From Elmis aenea (Eukaryota > Arthropoda > Insecta > Coleoptera > Elmidae), in the NCBI GenBank assembly GCA_947652605.1, contig OX393577.1:49885494-49949493 (forward strand): a stretch of 64,000 bases of DNA. The letters are read 5' to 3'. The notes below the pieces were generated by a model. That model was not told the origin of the DNA. It did not search any database and saw only the letters and a program-made list of their open reading frames with translations. The translations under genes and the position numbers were made by a program. This document shows positions 21,114 to 32,512 of the stretch, one piece after another. Each line of letters starts with the position of its first letter. Positions within the stretch are counted from its first letter, which is position 1.

Positions 21114-22958
21114 CAGGGCCCGATCCAGGGGGGCGCGAGCAGGGCAACTGCCCAGAGCGGCAAATTTGGGGGCGGCAAAATTGATAGAAAGAGAAAATTA
21201 AAATCAATAAAAACCAATAAAAAGCAGAGTATACAGAAATACATCAAAGTATTAGTGTACTTTAGAGTAGGTACAATAATAGTTATCCAATGGTAAAGCG
21301 TTTAGGATTAGTTTAAAGTTAATCATTCCACTTTGAAATTTATTTTCATTCTAATTCTCTTACTTAATGTTACTTACTATGTTTTACATACAAGGTTGAC
21401 TGAGAGTATTGTACAAAAGGACTTTACCATAAGGGCATAAGGTGATCATTCGTCCCCGATTTTCGGGGACAGTCCCCGAAACAAGACCCAAGTCCCGGAT
21501 AATTCTTGTCCTGATTTACATAATTTTCTCATGAATTTTTAAAATAATTAATGGAAGCTATGGTACGGCATTGCTGCAAAATTATGAAAATCCTATAGTC
21601 TGGCAATATTGTAACAGTGTAATCGCTCATTGGAAACGAAAACGGAATAGGAGGAAGTTTTGAAATGAGCAAAACTGTACGAGTTTTAACTTTCCGCTCT
21701 TTCATTGAATTTTGCATGATTTCCGCGAAAATTCGTCGAGTTTTTTTTCATAACCCTTGGTTGTTGTGAGAAAAAATTGGACACCTTACTTTAGCATGCA
21801 AAATTAATTAGTTGCAAGTGTTGGCTCTCCTGATCATTTTACGACGTAAAATTACGACGTAATTTTATAAAAGGTGAAAAATTTGCGTTTTAAATTATTT
21901 TTTATGGGTAAAACTTGATCTTCCTTATTTATTATCATATTTCGGCGATTTTTTAAAATTATTCTCATCGATTGGCCAAATTGTACTGTGAAAAATTATT
22001 CTTTACCTGTCAAATAACTTTAAGGTGCGACCTCGTAAATTTTGGAAAGCGCGTGTAGCGTAAAATGACACATAATATGAGAACTTATTTTAATTTATAT
22101 AAATAGGTCACTACTATATCAAGACGAAATTATTACAAAATATTAACGAAGTTTTTGCAACAAACAGAACTCAGATATCTTTGTCTTTGTAGCGTCCTGG
22201 CGTGTAGAGTTTTTTTAAACACTGTTATTTTCCGAAAATGATGCCAACTGCACTTTTAAAATTTAGATCACATTAAACTTACCTTCATGCAAGATATAAT
22301 AGCGCTTATTTATTTCCCATTTCATATTTATTTAGTAAAAATTTCAATTAATTCTAGAAAAGTGAGAAATGCCTATAAAAATTTAAAAATTGTGCCATTT
22401 TGCTGATGTTAACGCATGGGAACGAAAATGGTAACCAAATTGAAAAGGCAAGTGAAGAATCTTAAGTAGTTTTTGATAATAAAAAACTTTTATGTTTACA
22501 CTTTTGTCGTAAAATAATCATGGGAGCCAATATTTGCAAATATTTAATTTTGCATGGTATAGTCCTTGGTACGATATTGTCAACATCCTGTATATTGTGA
22601 TATATGTAATATCAATCTGTCGTTGCATATAATAATAATTTGAATATCCCTCGCGAAGCAGTAAAATATTTAATTTTTATGTTGTTTTTTTATTAATTTA
22701 AAAAAAATATTTTGTGTTGTTTCTTTTTTTTTAAGAAAAAACACGTACCTATCTCCTACTTATATTTTTCATTTTATGTCACTGATTTTTATGGATTTAA
22801 TTTTTTTTATGAAACAAAAGACTTGTTATTCAATAAATACCTGCAAAAATTACACTCACTGCAATACATTATACTTAAAAAAAATTATTTATAATTAAAT
22901 ATAAAGGGCGGCAAAATCATTTTTTCCCAGGGCGGCGGAAAAGCTAGATCGGGCCCTG
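21114..22958. mobile_element. hAT-type element with GGGCGGCAAAAT ends
   Basis: Ends CAGGGCCCGATC and GATCGGGCCCTG; flanking 8-mers tttggact / attggact match 7 of 8 (21106-21113, 22959-22966). GGGGGCGGCAAAATTGAT near the left end is echoed by AAGGGCGGCAAAATCATT near the right in the same orientation, so only the outermost part is inverted. A GTCCCCGAAAA-rich patch at about 21455-21495 looks like one end of another element whose partner I could not find. Non-coding. Confidence 0.75.
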
Positions 22959-22966
22959 ATTGGACT

Positions 22967-24358
22967 TAAAAGAAATTGGCGGGGTAGAGAGTTTTTGTCT
23001 GAGGAGTAAATTGATTCAGCCGTTCACGACTATTTTGCAAGTATTCTGAAATAAGATTGATCGGAACTTTTTAAGCAGTGAAAAGTAAGAATGGCGAAGT
23101 GTATTATTGCTTAAGAGATTTATTTTAAACATTTAAAATAAAATCTTAAACAATATTAACAGAGCTTTTTGTTCTTAATAATTTCAGCTTGGTTCTCGTG
23201 GGCATATATTACATATCTAAATGTTCGTTTATACAAATTAAAATAAACGAATTTCAATGGGTAAGTGTATGTACTGAAATAATGAAATACCAACCAACGT
23301 AGTGCTTGCAGTTTAAATACAGCGAGACTACCAAGTCAGCAGATGATTGTTTAGATAGCAAACCGTTGCTACAATGGTCGCAAGCGAAATTTACATACAT
23401 ATTTTGGAGTTTGTAACAACCGAAAAATAGACAAATGCAACATGATATTTTAGAACATAATAGTCTTGAACTTTCATTATCTCAGATGGCACATTATGAA
23501 AAAACTCCGTTGCGGAAAAAGTTGTTTTTCCAAATTAGATATCATTACACGGTAATTATCTTAATTAAAGGTCCCTGAAGGGTTGTAATTATATAAATGA
23601 GGGGAAAAAACCGTAGATCATGATGAGCATAACGTGAACTTTAGCAATTTTAATAATTCATCGAACTTGATAGTGCGACCTTTGGTAATGGCGTGAGTTA
23701 ATTAGATTATCGACGGATTGCATCTCACTCGCTATTACAAACGGATGTGCTAAATATAGTTCGGATACGTTATCTAGGTATTGTGTCGCTTTATTTTATA
23801 TTTAGAACTAAACGTGTAGTCTGAACTTTCGAAAGTTAATTTAATAGGTGTAATCGTGCAGTAGAGGAAGATTCACCTACGCCATGTTCAAATTAAACTG
23901 ATAACGAGTGTTGGCGGGACAAGTTCTTCAAAACGTTTCCCGAAAACAATGACTAATCACACGTATGACGCAAAAACCCCATCTAGGGAGTACCTACTGA
24001 TGTATGTAGCTATTATAAAGAACTGAATATGACGTCGACTGCACATGAAAGCACAAAATGAGTCATTCAAAAGCCCTCTTCAAATTAATACACGTACGTC
24101 ACTATTCAAACATAAAACCATAGCTAATTTTTATTATTTATTATAAACAAATCACTCAACTATTCAGGAGAATTAAAAAAATAGAATTAAATTTTTTATT
24201 TTTACCCTTATTATTCAACACTTTCCGCAACAATTTCTCAGAAGTTATCAAACGAAGTGTACCAAAAACTTTGTCCATTAAATCACACAAAGGTTTTACT
24301 TGTATAACAGGGTGGTATGGTTCCTATAAATTGTTAGGTACTGGTACTGCTGAACTGT
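22967..24358. other. Unannotated stretch
   Basis: About 1.4 kb without a supported feature. It is less repetitive than its surroundings and may be ancestral unique sequence. Confidence 0.4.
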
Positions 24359-24383
24359 GTTATACATACGGTGACCATCCGTA

Positions 24384-25581
24384 CAGGGTGGTCCAAATTC
24401 GATGGGATTGCATGGGTATCTCGGTTAATATTTAAGATAGAGAAACGGTTAAATTACCACAAATGTGCAGTTTTTTGAGACAAACTCAGAACCGTTTTCA
24501 AAAATATTCTATCATTTCCGGTTTTCGAGTTATCGAATAAAAAGTGTTTTTTCATATCTCCGTTATTGATGTAAATATCGAAAATATTTATAAAGATTAT
24601 TTTTAGATATTTTTATGTTTAATTTAATTATACTAAAAAAAAAAAATATTTACACTCGCTGTTAAAAAGTTATGACACAAAATTACCTTTTTTTAAATGG
24701 AAGCGATAGTTGGCTATGACATATTTAAATTCCTTTTTTTTTTCTCATTCCAAATATATAAGGGTCGATATATTTATTTTTAATAATACGCAAGTTATGA
24801 AGGTTTTTTTTCTAAGAAAATCATAGTAGGCTATGAAAACAAAAACCAAACAAGGTGTAAAACCTTACAAAACTCATGTGGTACAAGTAACCAAGGTTTT
24901 TTAATTTGTTGTGGAGATAAACATTGTAAATATTTGAAAATAAGAAAACAACGATATAATCGGTATCAGCAGTAATGTAGGATATTGTTGTTTATCTTAT
25001 GTTCAAAAAATTTCGTATTTATCTCAATAACAAACTAAAAAACCTTGGTAACTTGTACCACATGAGTTTTATAAGGTTTTACACCTTGTTTATTTTTTGT
25101 TTTCACAGCCTACTATGATTTTCTTTTAAAAAAAAACCTAAAAAACCTTCATAACTTGCGTATTGTTGAAAATAAATACATCAACCCTTATATATTTGAA
25201 ATGAGAAAAAAATGAGGAATTTAAATAGGTCATAGCCAACTATCGTTTCTATTTAAAAAAAGGTAAGTTTGTGTCATAACTTTTTAACGGCGAGCGTACT
25301 TTTTTTTTTTTAGTATAATCAAATTAAACATAAAAATATCCAAAAATAATCTTAATAAATATTTTTGATATTTACAACAATAACGGAGATATGACACACT
25401 ATTAATATGACAAAAAAACACTTTTTATTTGATAACTCGAAAACCGGAAATGATAGAATATTTTTGAAAACGGTTCTGAGTTTGTCTCAAAAAACTGCAC
25501 ATTTTTGGTAATTTAACCGTTCCTCTATCTTAAATATTAACCGAGATACCCATGCAATCCCATCGAATTTGGTCCACCCTG
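24384..25581. mobile_element. TA-flanked foldback E
   Basis: Ends CAGGGTGGTCCAAATTCGAT and the inverse ATCGAATTTGGTCCACCCTG, TA at 24382-24383 and 25582-25583. The arms pair through GCATGGGTATCTCGG / CCGAGATACCCATGC and GAACCGTTTTCAAAAATATT / its inverse, about 590 bp each. The inner arms resemble foldback B. Confidence 0.88.
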
Positions 25582-25636
25582 TACTGTATTATACAGTACA
25601 GTACTGTATTTTAAGGCGCTTCGCTGTACTGTGTAA

Positions 25637-25869
25637 CAGCCCGTTCACACGACACCGTATCGGAAATTTTCCCGTACACGGTTTTCGTACCGTATGCGTC
25701 AGTGGCGCATGCATTTGCAATGTGCTCGTTCACTTCACACCATACGGTAAGAAACCGTACCGAAACCGTACACGTTTTCTTACCGTATGGTGTGAACGAG
25801 CACACTGACGCATACGGCACGAAAACCGATACGGGAACATTTCTGATACGGTGTCGTGTGAACGGGCTG
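25637..25869. mobile_element. Hairpin MITE, PIF/Harbinger-like (CAGCCCGTTCACACG)
   Basis: 233 bp; CAGCCCGTTCACACGACACC pairs with GGTGTCGTGTGAACGGGCTG. TAA on both sides (25634-25636, 25870-25872). GC-rich inner arms with repeated ACCGTA / TACGGT words. The frames on both strands across it are by-products of the inverted repeat. Confidence 0.8.
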
Positions 25870-26169
25870 TAATTTAAACAGAAATAAATGTACTGTATTT
25901 TATTTTTTGTACTGTATGTACTGCATTTTTAATGTAATGAAAATTGCGCTAAATATAAACCAACTTTTTACATAGCGCGAGCCACAAACATATAATTCAA
26001 TATAATTTCCATCTTCAAAATTCGTGAAAGCAAAAAAATAAACAAACTTCATTCACATTTTTTGTTCCGGTCTTCTTAAAAAAAAAAAAAAACTGAAAGC
26101 AAAAAAAAACGTCATCCACCTTTTGTACTGTATTTTTGCCTAGAAATAATGGTCACCGTAGTTATACAG

Positions 26170-26563
26170 GGCTAAAAACTACACAATATAAAGAACAGTG
26201 TCAATTTGAACACCAAATAACACGGAATTGAAAATATATAGGATTTTTTACCTTTCGATGTAGCATTCCATTAATAATGAAAATACAAAGTTGATTAAAT
26301 GGGACAAAAGAACGTACTCAAAACAATATCTAGTTTGCTTAAACATCCCATGGCTTACGAAAAAATTGAAATCGACAAAATATTTAAACTCAAATATCTT
26401 TGCTATCGTGTTGCCAATACACAAGAATGCCAAAGAAAAAAGTTTTGCTTGATTTTTTCCTATAAAATGGTGATGTAAAATATATATTTACAAGCATTCG
26501 TGCGAGATATTTGCTGAATATTTTTTTTTTACGTGGCACTCTTAGTCGGTGCCGGACTTATAT
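26170..26563. other. AT-rich spacer
   Basis: Nothing recognised. Confidence 0.35.
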
Positions 26564-26613
26564 AAAAGGTGTTCCACATAGAATGGCCAATATTGGGATC
26601 TAGTTAACTTTAA

Positions 26614-26778
26614 AGCTAAGGCCGCACTGCGGGAGGGTTGGCTGGAGGGTAGATGGTAGATACACGCCGTCGCCTGGCGACAATTTGTTGTGAAACAATG
26701 CGCCTGGATTGTCGCCAGGTGACGGCGTGTATCTACCATCTACCCTCCAGCCAAAAATCCCGCAGTGCGGCCTTAGCT
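26614..26778. mobile_element. Hairpin MITE, PIF/Harbinger-like (AGCTAAGGCCGCACTGC)
   Basis: 165 bp; AGCTAAGGCCGCACTGCGGG mirrored by CCCGCAGTGCGGCCTTAGCT, and GGTAGATACACGCCGTC mirrored by GACGGCGTGTATCTACC. TAA at 26611-26613 and 26779-26781. The overlapping frames on the minus strand are by-products. Confidence 0.82.
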
Positions 26779-27240
26779 TAAGAGTTACAAAGAATCTTAA
26801 ATTGAACAAATTGTTCCCCTTTCTGAGACCTATTTAGTGATGCTTTAATGTTTTAAAAAGTTCTTTGGCACACTAGATAATAAACAAAAATCAAAATTGG
26901 CATTTTTTTTAAATCGTTACATCGTTAATAACTTGTTTATATTTAATGGTACAAAAATGTTTTTGGTAAAAAATTTTAGATTTTTCTACGCCCTCTAAAA
27001 TGAAAACTTTTATTTGTTTCAATATTGTTTCCCCTTGACTGGTCTCTACGAACTGAGTTCGGGCGTTCTTTTCGCGCTAATACCGAGGCTCTACGATTTT
27101 AATTTGGGCATTTTTACCGCTTTTGCACCACTGACCTTGTTCTACGAACTGGGTTCGAGCGATTTTATCGCGTTTGTGCCGTGCTGTACGATTTGAGGCC
27201 TTGTACACGCGAAGCGGATAACTTCAGTTGATCGCTTGTT

Positions 27241-27595
27241 AGGGCCGGTTTTATGCACACGACAGTATCAAGGCGGCGTAGGCAGATTTTTTTAAAACGT
27301 GCATTCTGTGCTGAAGCTATAAGTTGGAAAAAGACAAAAATTAGGTTGGTCTTTGTCACCGACGCCAAAAGTCTTCTTTTTTCTTGACCCAAAAATCGTA
27401 TGCAGGTAGATTTGGGTGTTGGGTTCGCGCGGTTTTTGCGTGTGATTTTTGTAACAAAAAATTTAATTTTTTTGAGGAGCTGATAGAGAACAGCCTAATT
27501 GTTGTATTTTTCAACTCACAGCTTAATTACAAAAGCAACATAAAAAAAGATTAGCCTCTGCCGCCGCGACATTGTCGCATGCATAAACCTAGGAA
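27241..27595. mobile_element. Probable hairpin MITE (GGGCCGGTTTTATGCA)
   Basis: GGTTTTATGCACACGAC and AAGGCGGCGTAGGCAG near the left pair imperfectly with CTGCCGCCGCGAC and GTCGCATGCATAAACC near the right. The edges are approximate and no duplication was confirmed. It interrupts foldback N. Confidence 0.5.
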
Positions 27596-28022
27596 TTTAA
27601 TGTAACGTTCATGGGGTTAAATTCATGCACTCTTTAGCTTCATAGGGACTTTTTGATGAATTTTATTTGTTTTAAGCATAAATGTCAAAATAAATACATT
27701 AAACCTTATATTATTGAAAAGAGGAAAAAATGCTTTTTTCATCGGGTCATAGCCAACTATGGTTTCCATTTTAAAAAATGCAAGTTTGTAATTTATCTAA
27801 CAATTTAAACAACATTGAAACAAGTGAATGTTTTCATTTTGCAGTGCGTAAAAAAACCTGCAACTTTTTCTCAAAAATATTTTTGTACCATCAAGTATAA
27901 CCGAGTTATTAATGATTTAAAATGAAATGCCCATTTTTTATTTTGTTTATTCTAGTGTTCCATGGAACTTCTTTGTAGCTCCTAGTGGCCCATGGCCCTT
28001 CTATCTGGACCACCCCCCTGTA

Positions 28023-30383
28023 TAAAGATACTATTTTTCTCTTTACAATGATTATTTATTTAGTCATGAGTCTTTCTACTGTTAGGTGTAGGACTTCTTT
28101 ACAATGGTATGTTATTTTTTTATTTACAAAAATAGGCACATTTACTGAAAAATGGCGAAATGTAGAATAAAAATAAACGTTGCCATGAAAAAAATAGTCA
28201 TCAAGTTCAACTGTTTTATTTCGACTTTTGCTAGTCTATCCTGTCGCTCTCTAAACGGTGGCAAATGTAATGGAACACAACATAATATTACTAATTATCA
28301 GTCTATGAATATATGTATGTATGTACAATATATGTATTTAACACCTCTTACTATGCTATATAGGTCCACTAAATAATTGTGTTATTGTTTCTAAACAAAA
28401 ATTAGACTTAATTTTTCTTAAATTGTATGATAAATTTTAACATTTATGGAGTAAAAATATTGATTAATATTTAATCAATTTCAGTAATTTCTATAGAAAA
28501 ATAACTCCGTTAAAATGATTGTGTTGAATCTACCGTATTTTGGATTTATAACATTAAATAATTAATACATTTTTATAAAAACTCTAAATAAATTGTTTGA
28601 GCTATTAGAAACCACAGAAAATGTCTAATTGAGTGACGAATTGCTTCTAATATTGATAGAATTAGTCTGCGTCCTTTGTCCTGCTATTTATCTAATGCTT
28701 ATTGCTATTCTTTTAGAAATTAACATACCATAAATTTATCCAAATGACAAAAAGCGACAAAGTGGACCTATATCGTGATAATTCCCTGTCACTTTGGTGT
28801 TTAAATTCACACCGTACTTTTTACCGTGCAAGTAGTACAATCAAATGCGCTTTATAATGCAGAATATCATTACCTTTTGAGCCCTTTTTGCAGAATCTAG
28901 ATATCGTGTATCTTTCGCTCCCTTCCAAAATATAAATCTGAGATTATTTTCTTTTGCTTGATAAATCTTTGTAAACGTTGAAAAATTACATGCAACATAA
29001 AGACATTGTATTTTCCGCTCAAAAACTCAGAAATTTCGTTTTTTTTTTTTAGGTTTTCGGTAATTTTCCAAACGACTTAAAGCAAAGATGTATTATTTAA
29101 ATATCGTATTGTCCGGAGATAACCCCAATAAGCAAATCCGTGTTTTACAGGGGGTGTCTATATCGTTTTACTATTTTTACTTTACTACCTATTATAATAA
29201 ATCAATATTGAAATAAGAAAAAAGTATACATTGTTACGTCTTAATAGCGACAAAGTAAATAAAAAGTAAATTGTTTTTTTTTTCTAAAGAAAAATGGATG
29301 CAAGTGTAAAACAACAATTTTATTAATATTTTAACCTTCATAGTTTTGAAATTGGATTTTTAATATTTATTTAAATATAGCATTCTGCTTTAAAAGAAAG
29401 CTATTTTTCAATTTATAAAATGTTTTTTTTAATATTTATTTGCTTGTAATGTAGGATGCCATGTTTATATTTGATTCGAATAATATATTATTCAGCAAAA
29501 AGTTATTCATCAAAAAAGTCACAAAATTTCCTTTTTTGCTAAGATAAATAAGTTATAATTGTAAATAAGAACTTTACTTATATTAATGCTAGTTAGGTAC
29601 TTTATAATAAAAAAAAGTGTTAGCAAGATAACACGTCATATATGAGTATTATTAAAAATATTTTTTCTTGGTAGTCTTAAAATTCATTTAAAAACACGTT
29701 AATATGTTGGTCATTGGAAGGATCAATTTTCTACACCACATTATACATTTAGCTTTATTAATTGTATATAACCATATTTTCACCACATTTTATAACCTCT
29801 GGTTTATGTTCAAAATTGAAAAAAATTTACAGCAAAAAACAAGTAACAAAAATTATTATTAATTGTGCCAAGTTTCCAGTTCATTCTGTATTAAAACTTT
29901 GTTTGTAAACGGCTTTTAAACACTAAAAAGGTTTACAAAAAGAGATTCATATTGTAAACATTTTAAAGTGCTGTTGCATAAAATCAAATTAATTTGATTC
30001 GATTCGTTTGTCATCGAGAATTATATCAATCATGTATTTCGTCAAAAGTTAATATCCGTTTGCATTATCAGAGATTATTTTCATGTAAATTGAAAGTACG
30101 GAAATGATAAACTGAAAGTTGATATAAATAAAATTTAAAATTTAAAACTGGATTAATGGAAAACTTGTCGATTACTGAAAGCATTTATAAAGGTTAAAAA
30201 AAGCTTTCTATATTCAACAGGTTTTAAATTTTATAATAGAAAGGTGATTTAAATTACAAAAATCTGTTGAGCATTACAAGGTGCACTAGCAAATAAATTT
30301 GGATCAGTAAAATAAATAATAAAGTAGGAAAGATTATTTGTGCGACATTGGAAATTGTATTGACCATTTGTTTAGGACCATTA
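28023..30383. other. Featureless AT-rich stretch
   Basis: About 2.4 kb without recognised gene, RNA or repeat ends. The frames at 27985-28376 are not credible genes. Confidence 0.4.
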
Positions 30384-30385
30384 TA

Positions 30386-31748
30386 CAGGGTTCTCGTTTT
30401 TCGAGGGCCACTATGGGGATCTCTAAACGGTAAGAGTTACGACTCCGGTTAAATTAGTGCAAAGTTGTATATTCAGGTGCAAACAGAACTTATCTAGCTT
30501 TTTTAGTGTTTGAGATATAAGGAAAAAAGTGAAAAAGTGGATTTTTGTTTTTTGCTCGTAACTTTTTCATTTGACGTCGAATTTCATTTCTGTAAACACT
30601 TTTTCAGGGCCACTTTTTGCAAGGAATCAAAATACCCAATTATATTTTCCGTGCGATATTTCGTTTTTTTAAAACCATCATCAGGTCAATTTTTTTCTTA
30701 TGGACGCTATATCTGATTTTAACGCCAATTTATAGAGCATTTTTTTCTGAATTTGACAATGTATACTTGGCACATTTTTGAAACAATTGTTGTTAAAAAT
30801 GGCCTATGCCTTTTATCTGCGTTAAGGACTTCTAATAAGCAAAAAGCGTAAACAGATTTCTGGACGTTTTTTATAAACTATGAACACTTATATTATTTGA
30901 TTACGAAATTTTTTTTACAAATAATGGTATACCAAATAAGGGATTAAATACACATATTAGTGAAATTTATTACTAAACTGAAGAAAATATTCTAAAAATA
31001 TTTGCTAATAAGTGAATAATGTTAATGCATTCATAACATATTTTTTATTACCTATTTTTTTAATTAAATCCCTTAAATAGTAATTTCATGCGGTTTACTT
31101 ACGTGCTTCCAAGGCAAAAGGGACAAAGACAATTATTTACCATGCTGATTAGGATTTGTTTTAAATAAAATATTTGTTTTTGCCATTTTTAACAACAATT
31201 GTTTCGAAAATGTGCCAACTATTGTACATTGTCAAATTCAGAAAAAAATGCTCTGCAAATTGGCGTTAAAATCATAAGAAAAAACTGACCTGATGATGGT
31301 TTTTAAAAAACGAAACGTCGCACGGAAAATATAATTGGGGGTTTTGATTCCTTGCAAAAAGTGGCCCTGAAAAAGTGTTTACAGAAATGAAATTCGACAT
31401 CATTTGGAAAAAGTTACGAGCAAAAAACAAAAATCCACTTTTTTACTTTTTTTCCTATATCTCAAAAACTAAAAGAGCTAGATAAGTTCTGTTTCCTTTA
31501 AATTATTAAGCACTTGAATATACAACTTTGCCCTAATTTAACCGAAGTCGTAACTCTTATGGTGCCTGTCCACGTGAGAGTAAACTACTCTCGATAGCAG
31601 CGTCGCCAAGGATACAGCCCCTGAGAGTAACTCGCGATTGGCTGTATCCTTTGCGACGCTGCTATCGAGAGTAGTTTACTCTCACGTGAACAGGCACCAT
31701 TACCGTTTACGAGATCCCCATTGTGGCCCTCGAAAATAAATTTATGGT
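30386..31748. mobile_element. TA-type foldback F, with a hairpin MITE inside
   Basis: The left end CAGGGTTCTCG follows TA (30384-30385). The right end is decayed, but GTGGCCCTCGAAAA mirrors the left TTTTCGAGGGCCAC. The arms pair through CACTATGGGGATCTC / GAGATCCCCATTGTG and GTGAAAAAGTGGATTTTTGT / its inverse at about 31424. The MITE at 31560-31699 was inserted into the right arm. The frame at 30510-30716 lies in the arm. Confidence 0.75.
31560..31699. mobile_element. Hairpin MITE, PIF/Harbinger-like (TGGTGCC family), copy 1
   Basis: 140 bp; TGGTGCCTGTCCACGTGAGA pairs with TCTCACGTGAACAGGCACCA, and the arms continue through TAAACTACTCTCGATAGCAG and its inverse. TTA duplication at 31557-31559 and 31700-31702. 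It is almost identical to the 140-bp copy at 42669-42808, with the short centre in the opposite orientation. Confidence 0.88.
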
Positions 31749-31749
31749 A

Positions 31750-32127
31750 CACTTATTTAATTTTAATTTAAAAACAGTTTAAATACTGCATTACTATTTC
31801 TGTAGGACTTGATGTATTGTTTTTTATTTAATATAACGTAAAAAAAAATGTAACAGTGTATATTACAACAAGAGATGAAAGTCCAGTTTTTTTCGAGAGG
31901 TGAACGAAATTAAAATTATATTATAGGACGAAAGTTAATGTAAACGAACCAAATGACAATTATTATGTATAAAGTTTTAATTAATTAATAATTTCATTTC
32001 CATAGCGACACCACCACACTGACATTGACATAAATAAAATTATAACCTGCACACGAAACATATTTAATATTAATTTTTGTACCATTTTTAGGCTTTTATA
32101 TAAAACGCTACATTAAAATTTAATTAT
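31750..32127. other. AT-rich spacer before the 28S fragment
   Basis: GACATTGACAT words occur here and again after the 28S fragment (32546-32562), which may mean that both belong to one mobile unit. Nothing else recognised. Confidence 0.35.
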
Positions 32128-32129
32128 TT

Positions 32130-32512
32130 GATAAGAATATCGTTGCCACCTTTGTCTAGAAAGGATACGGCCTTATGGGGGTCATACACGTTCCGGTATA
32201 CCTGTCAGGTTTGCCTGCTTGCAGGTATACCGGAGCGTGTGTGTTACATAACTGCACAGGCAATGTTACCAAAACTGTTTAGGTAAACCTGAACATTTTT
32301 TATTGTTCAGGCAAACCTGACAGGTATACCGGAACGTGTATGACCCCCATTAGAGGCGTTCAGGCATAATCCCACGGATGGTAGCTTCGCACCATCGCCC
32401 GCTCGAGCGAGTGCGTGAACCAAATGTCCGAACCTGCGGTTCCTCTCGTACTGAGCAGGATTACTATCGCAACGACGAGTCATCAGTAAAACGTAGTTTT
32501 AGTTAATTATGA
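32130..32512 (-). pseudogene. 28S rRNA fragment, interrupted by a MITE
   Basis: Read on the minus strand from about 32512 to 32350 the sequence is large-subunit rRNA from its 3' domain. It has TTTTACTGATGACTCGTCG, then the universally conserved sarcin-ricin loop AGTACGAGAGGA (32452-32441), GGAACCGCAGGTTCGGACAT, GGTGCGAAGCTACCATCCG and GGGATTATGCCTGAACGCCT. At CCTCTAA the rRNA stops, and it resumes after a 174-bp MITE (32176-32349) with GGCCGTATCCTTTCTAGAC and AAAGGTGGCAACGATATTC down to about 32130. In rDNA this part sits near the peptidyl-transferase end of 28S. A lone piece of roughly 210 bp in non-rDNA surroundings cannot make a ribosome. It could be a retrotransposed rRNA piece or part of a 28S-derived SINE. 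Confidence 0.85.
32176..32349. mobile_element. Hairpin MITE, PIF/Harbinger-like (TGGGGGTCATACACG), inside the 28S fragment
   Basis: 174 bp; TGGGGGTCATACACGTTCCG pairs with CGGAACGTGTATGACCCCCA, with inner copies of CAGGTATACCGG / CCGGTATACCTG. TTA duplication at 32173-32175 and 32350-32352. The duplicated TTA is the TAA of the rRNA sequence CCTCTAAGGCC on the minus strand, so the pre-insertion site can be read exactly. Confidence 0.88.

Larger units (their letters stand above)
24367..26160. mobile_element. hAT-type element (TACGGTGACCAT ends) carrying two other elements
   Basis: Ends TACGGTGACCATCC and ATAATGGTCACCGTA with an exact 8-bp duplication gttataca (24359-24366, 26161-26168). GTACTGTATTTT words recur subterminally. 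A TA foldback (24384-25581) was inserted 17 bp from the left end, and a hairpin MITE (25637-25869) lies farther in. Confidence 0.85.
26565..28020. mobile_element. TA-type foldback N (same family as 35276-36433), with two nested elements
   Basis: The left end is decayed (GGTGTTCCACATAGAATGG) and the right end is CTGGACCACCCCCCTG followed by TA. Inside, TTAAATTGAACAAATTGTTC, CCTTTCTGAGA and TGGCACACTAGATAATAAAC match the element at 35276-36433. It is interrupted by hairpin MITEs at 26614-26778 and about 27241-27595. Confidence 0.65.

Noticed and set aside
25637..25869. Strong hairpins as terminators or structured RNA genes (also 26614, 31560, 32176, 42669, 42812)
   Set aside because: They have 3-bp target duplications or multiple copies, which identifies them as MITEs.
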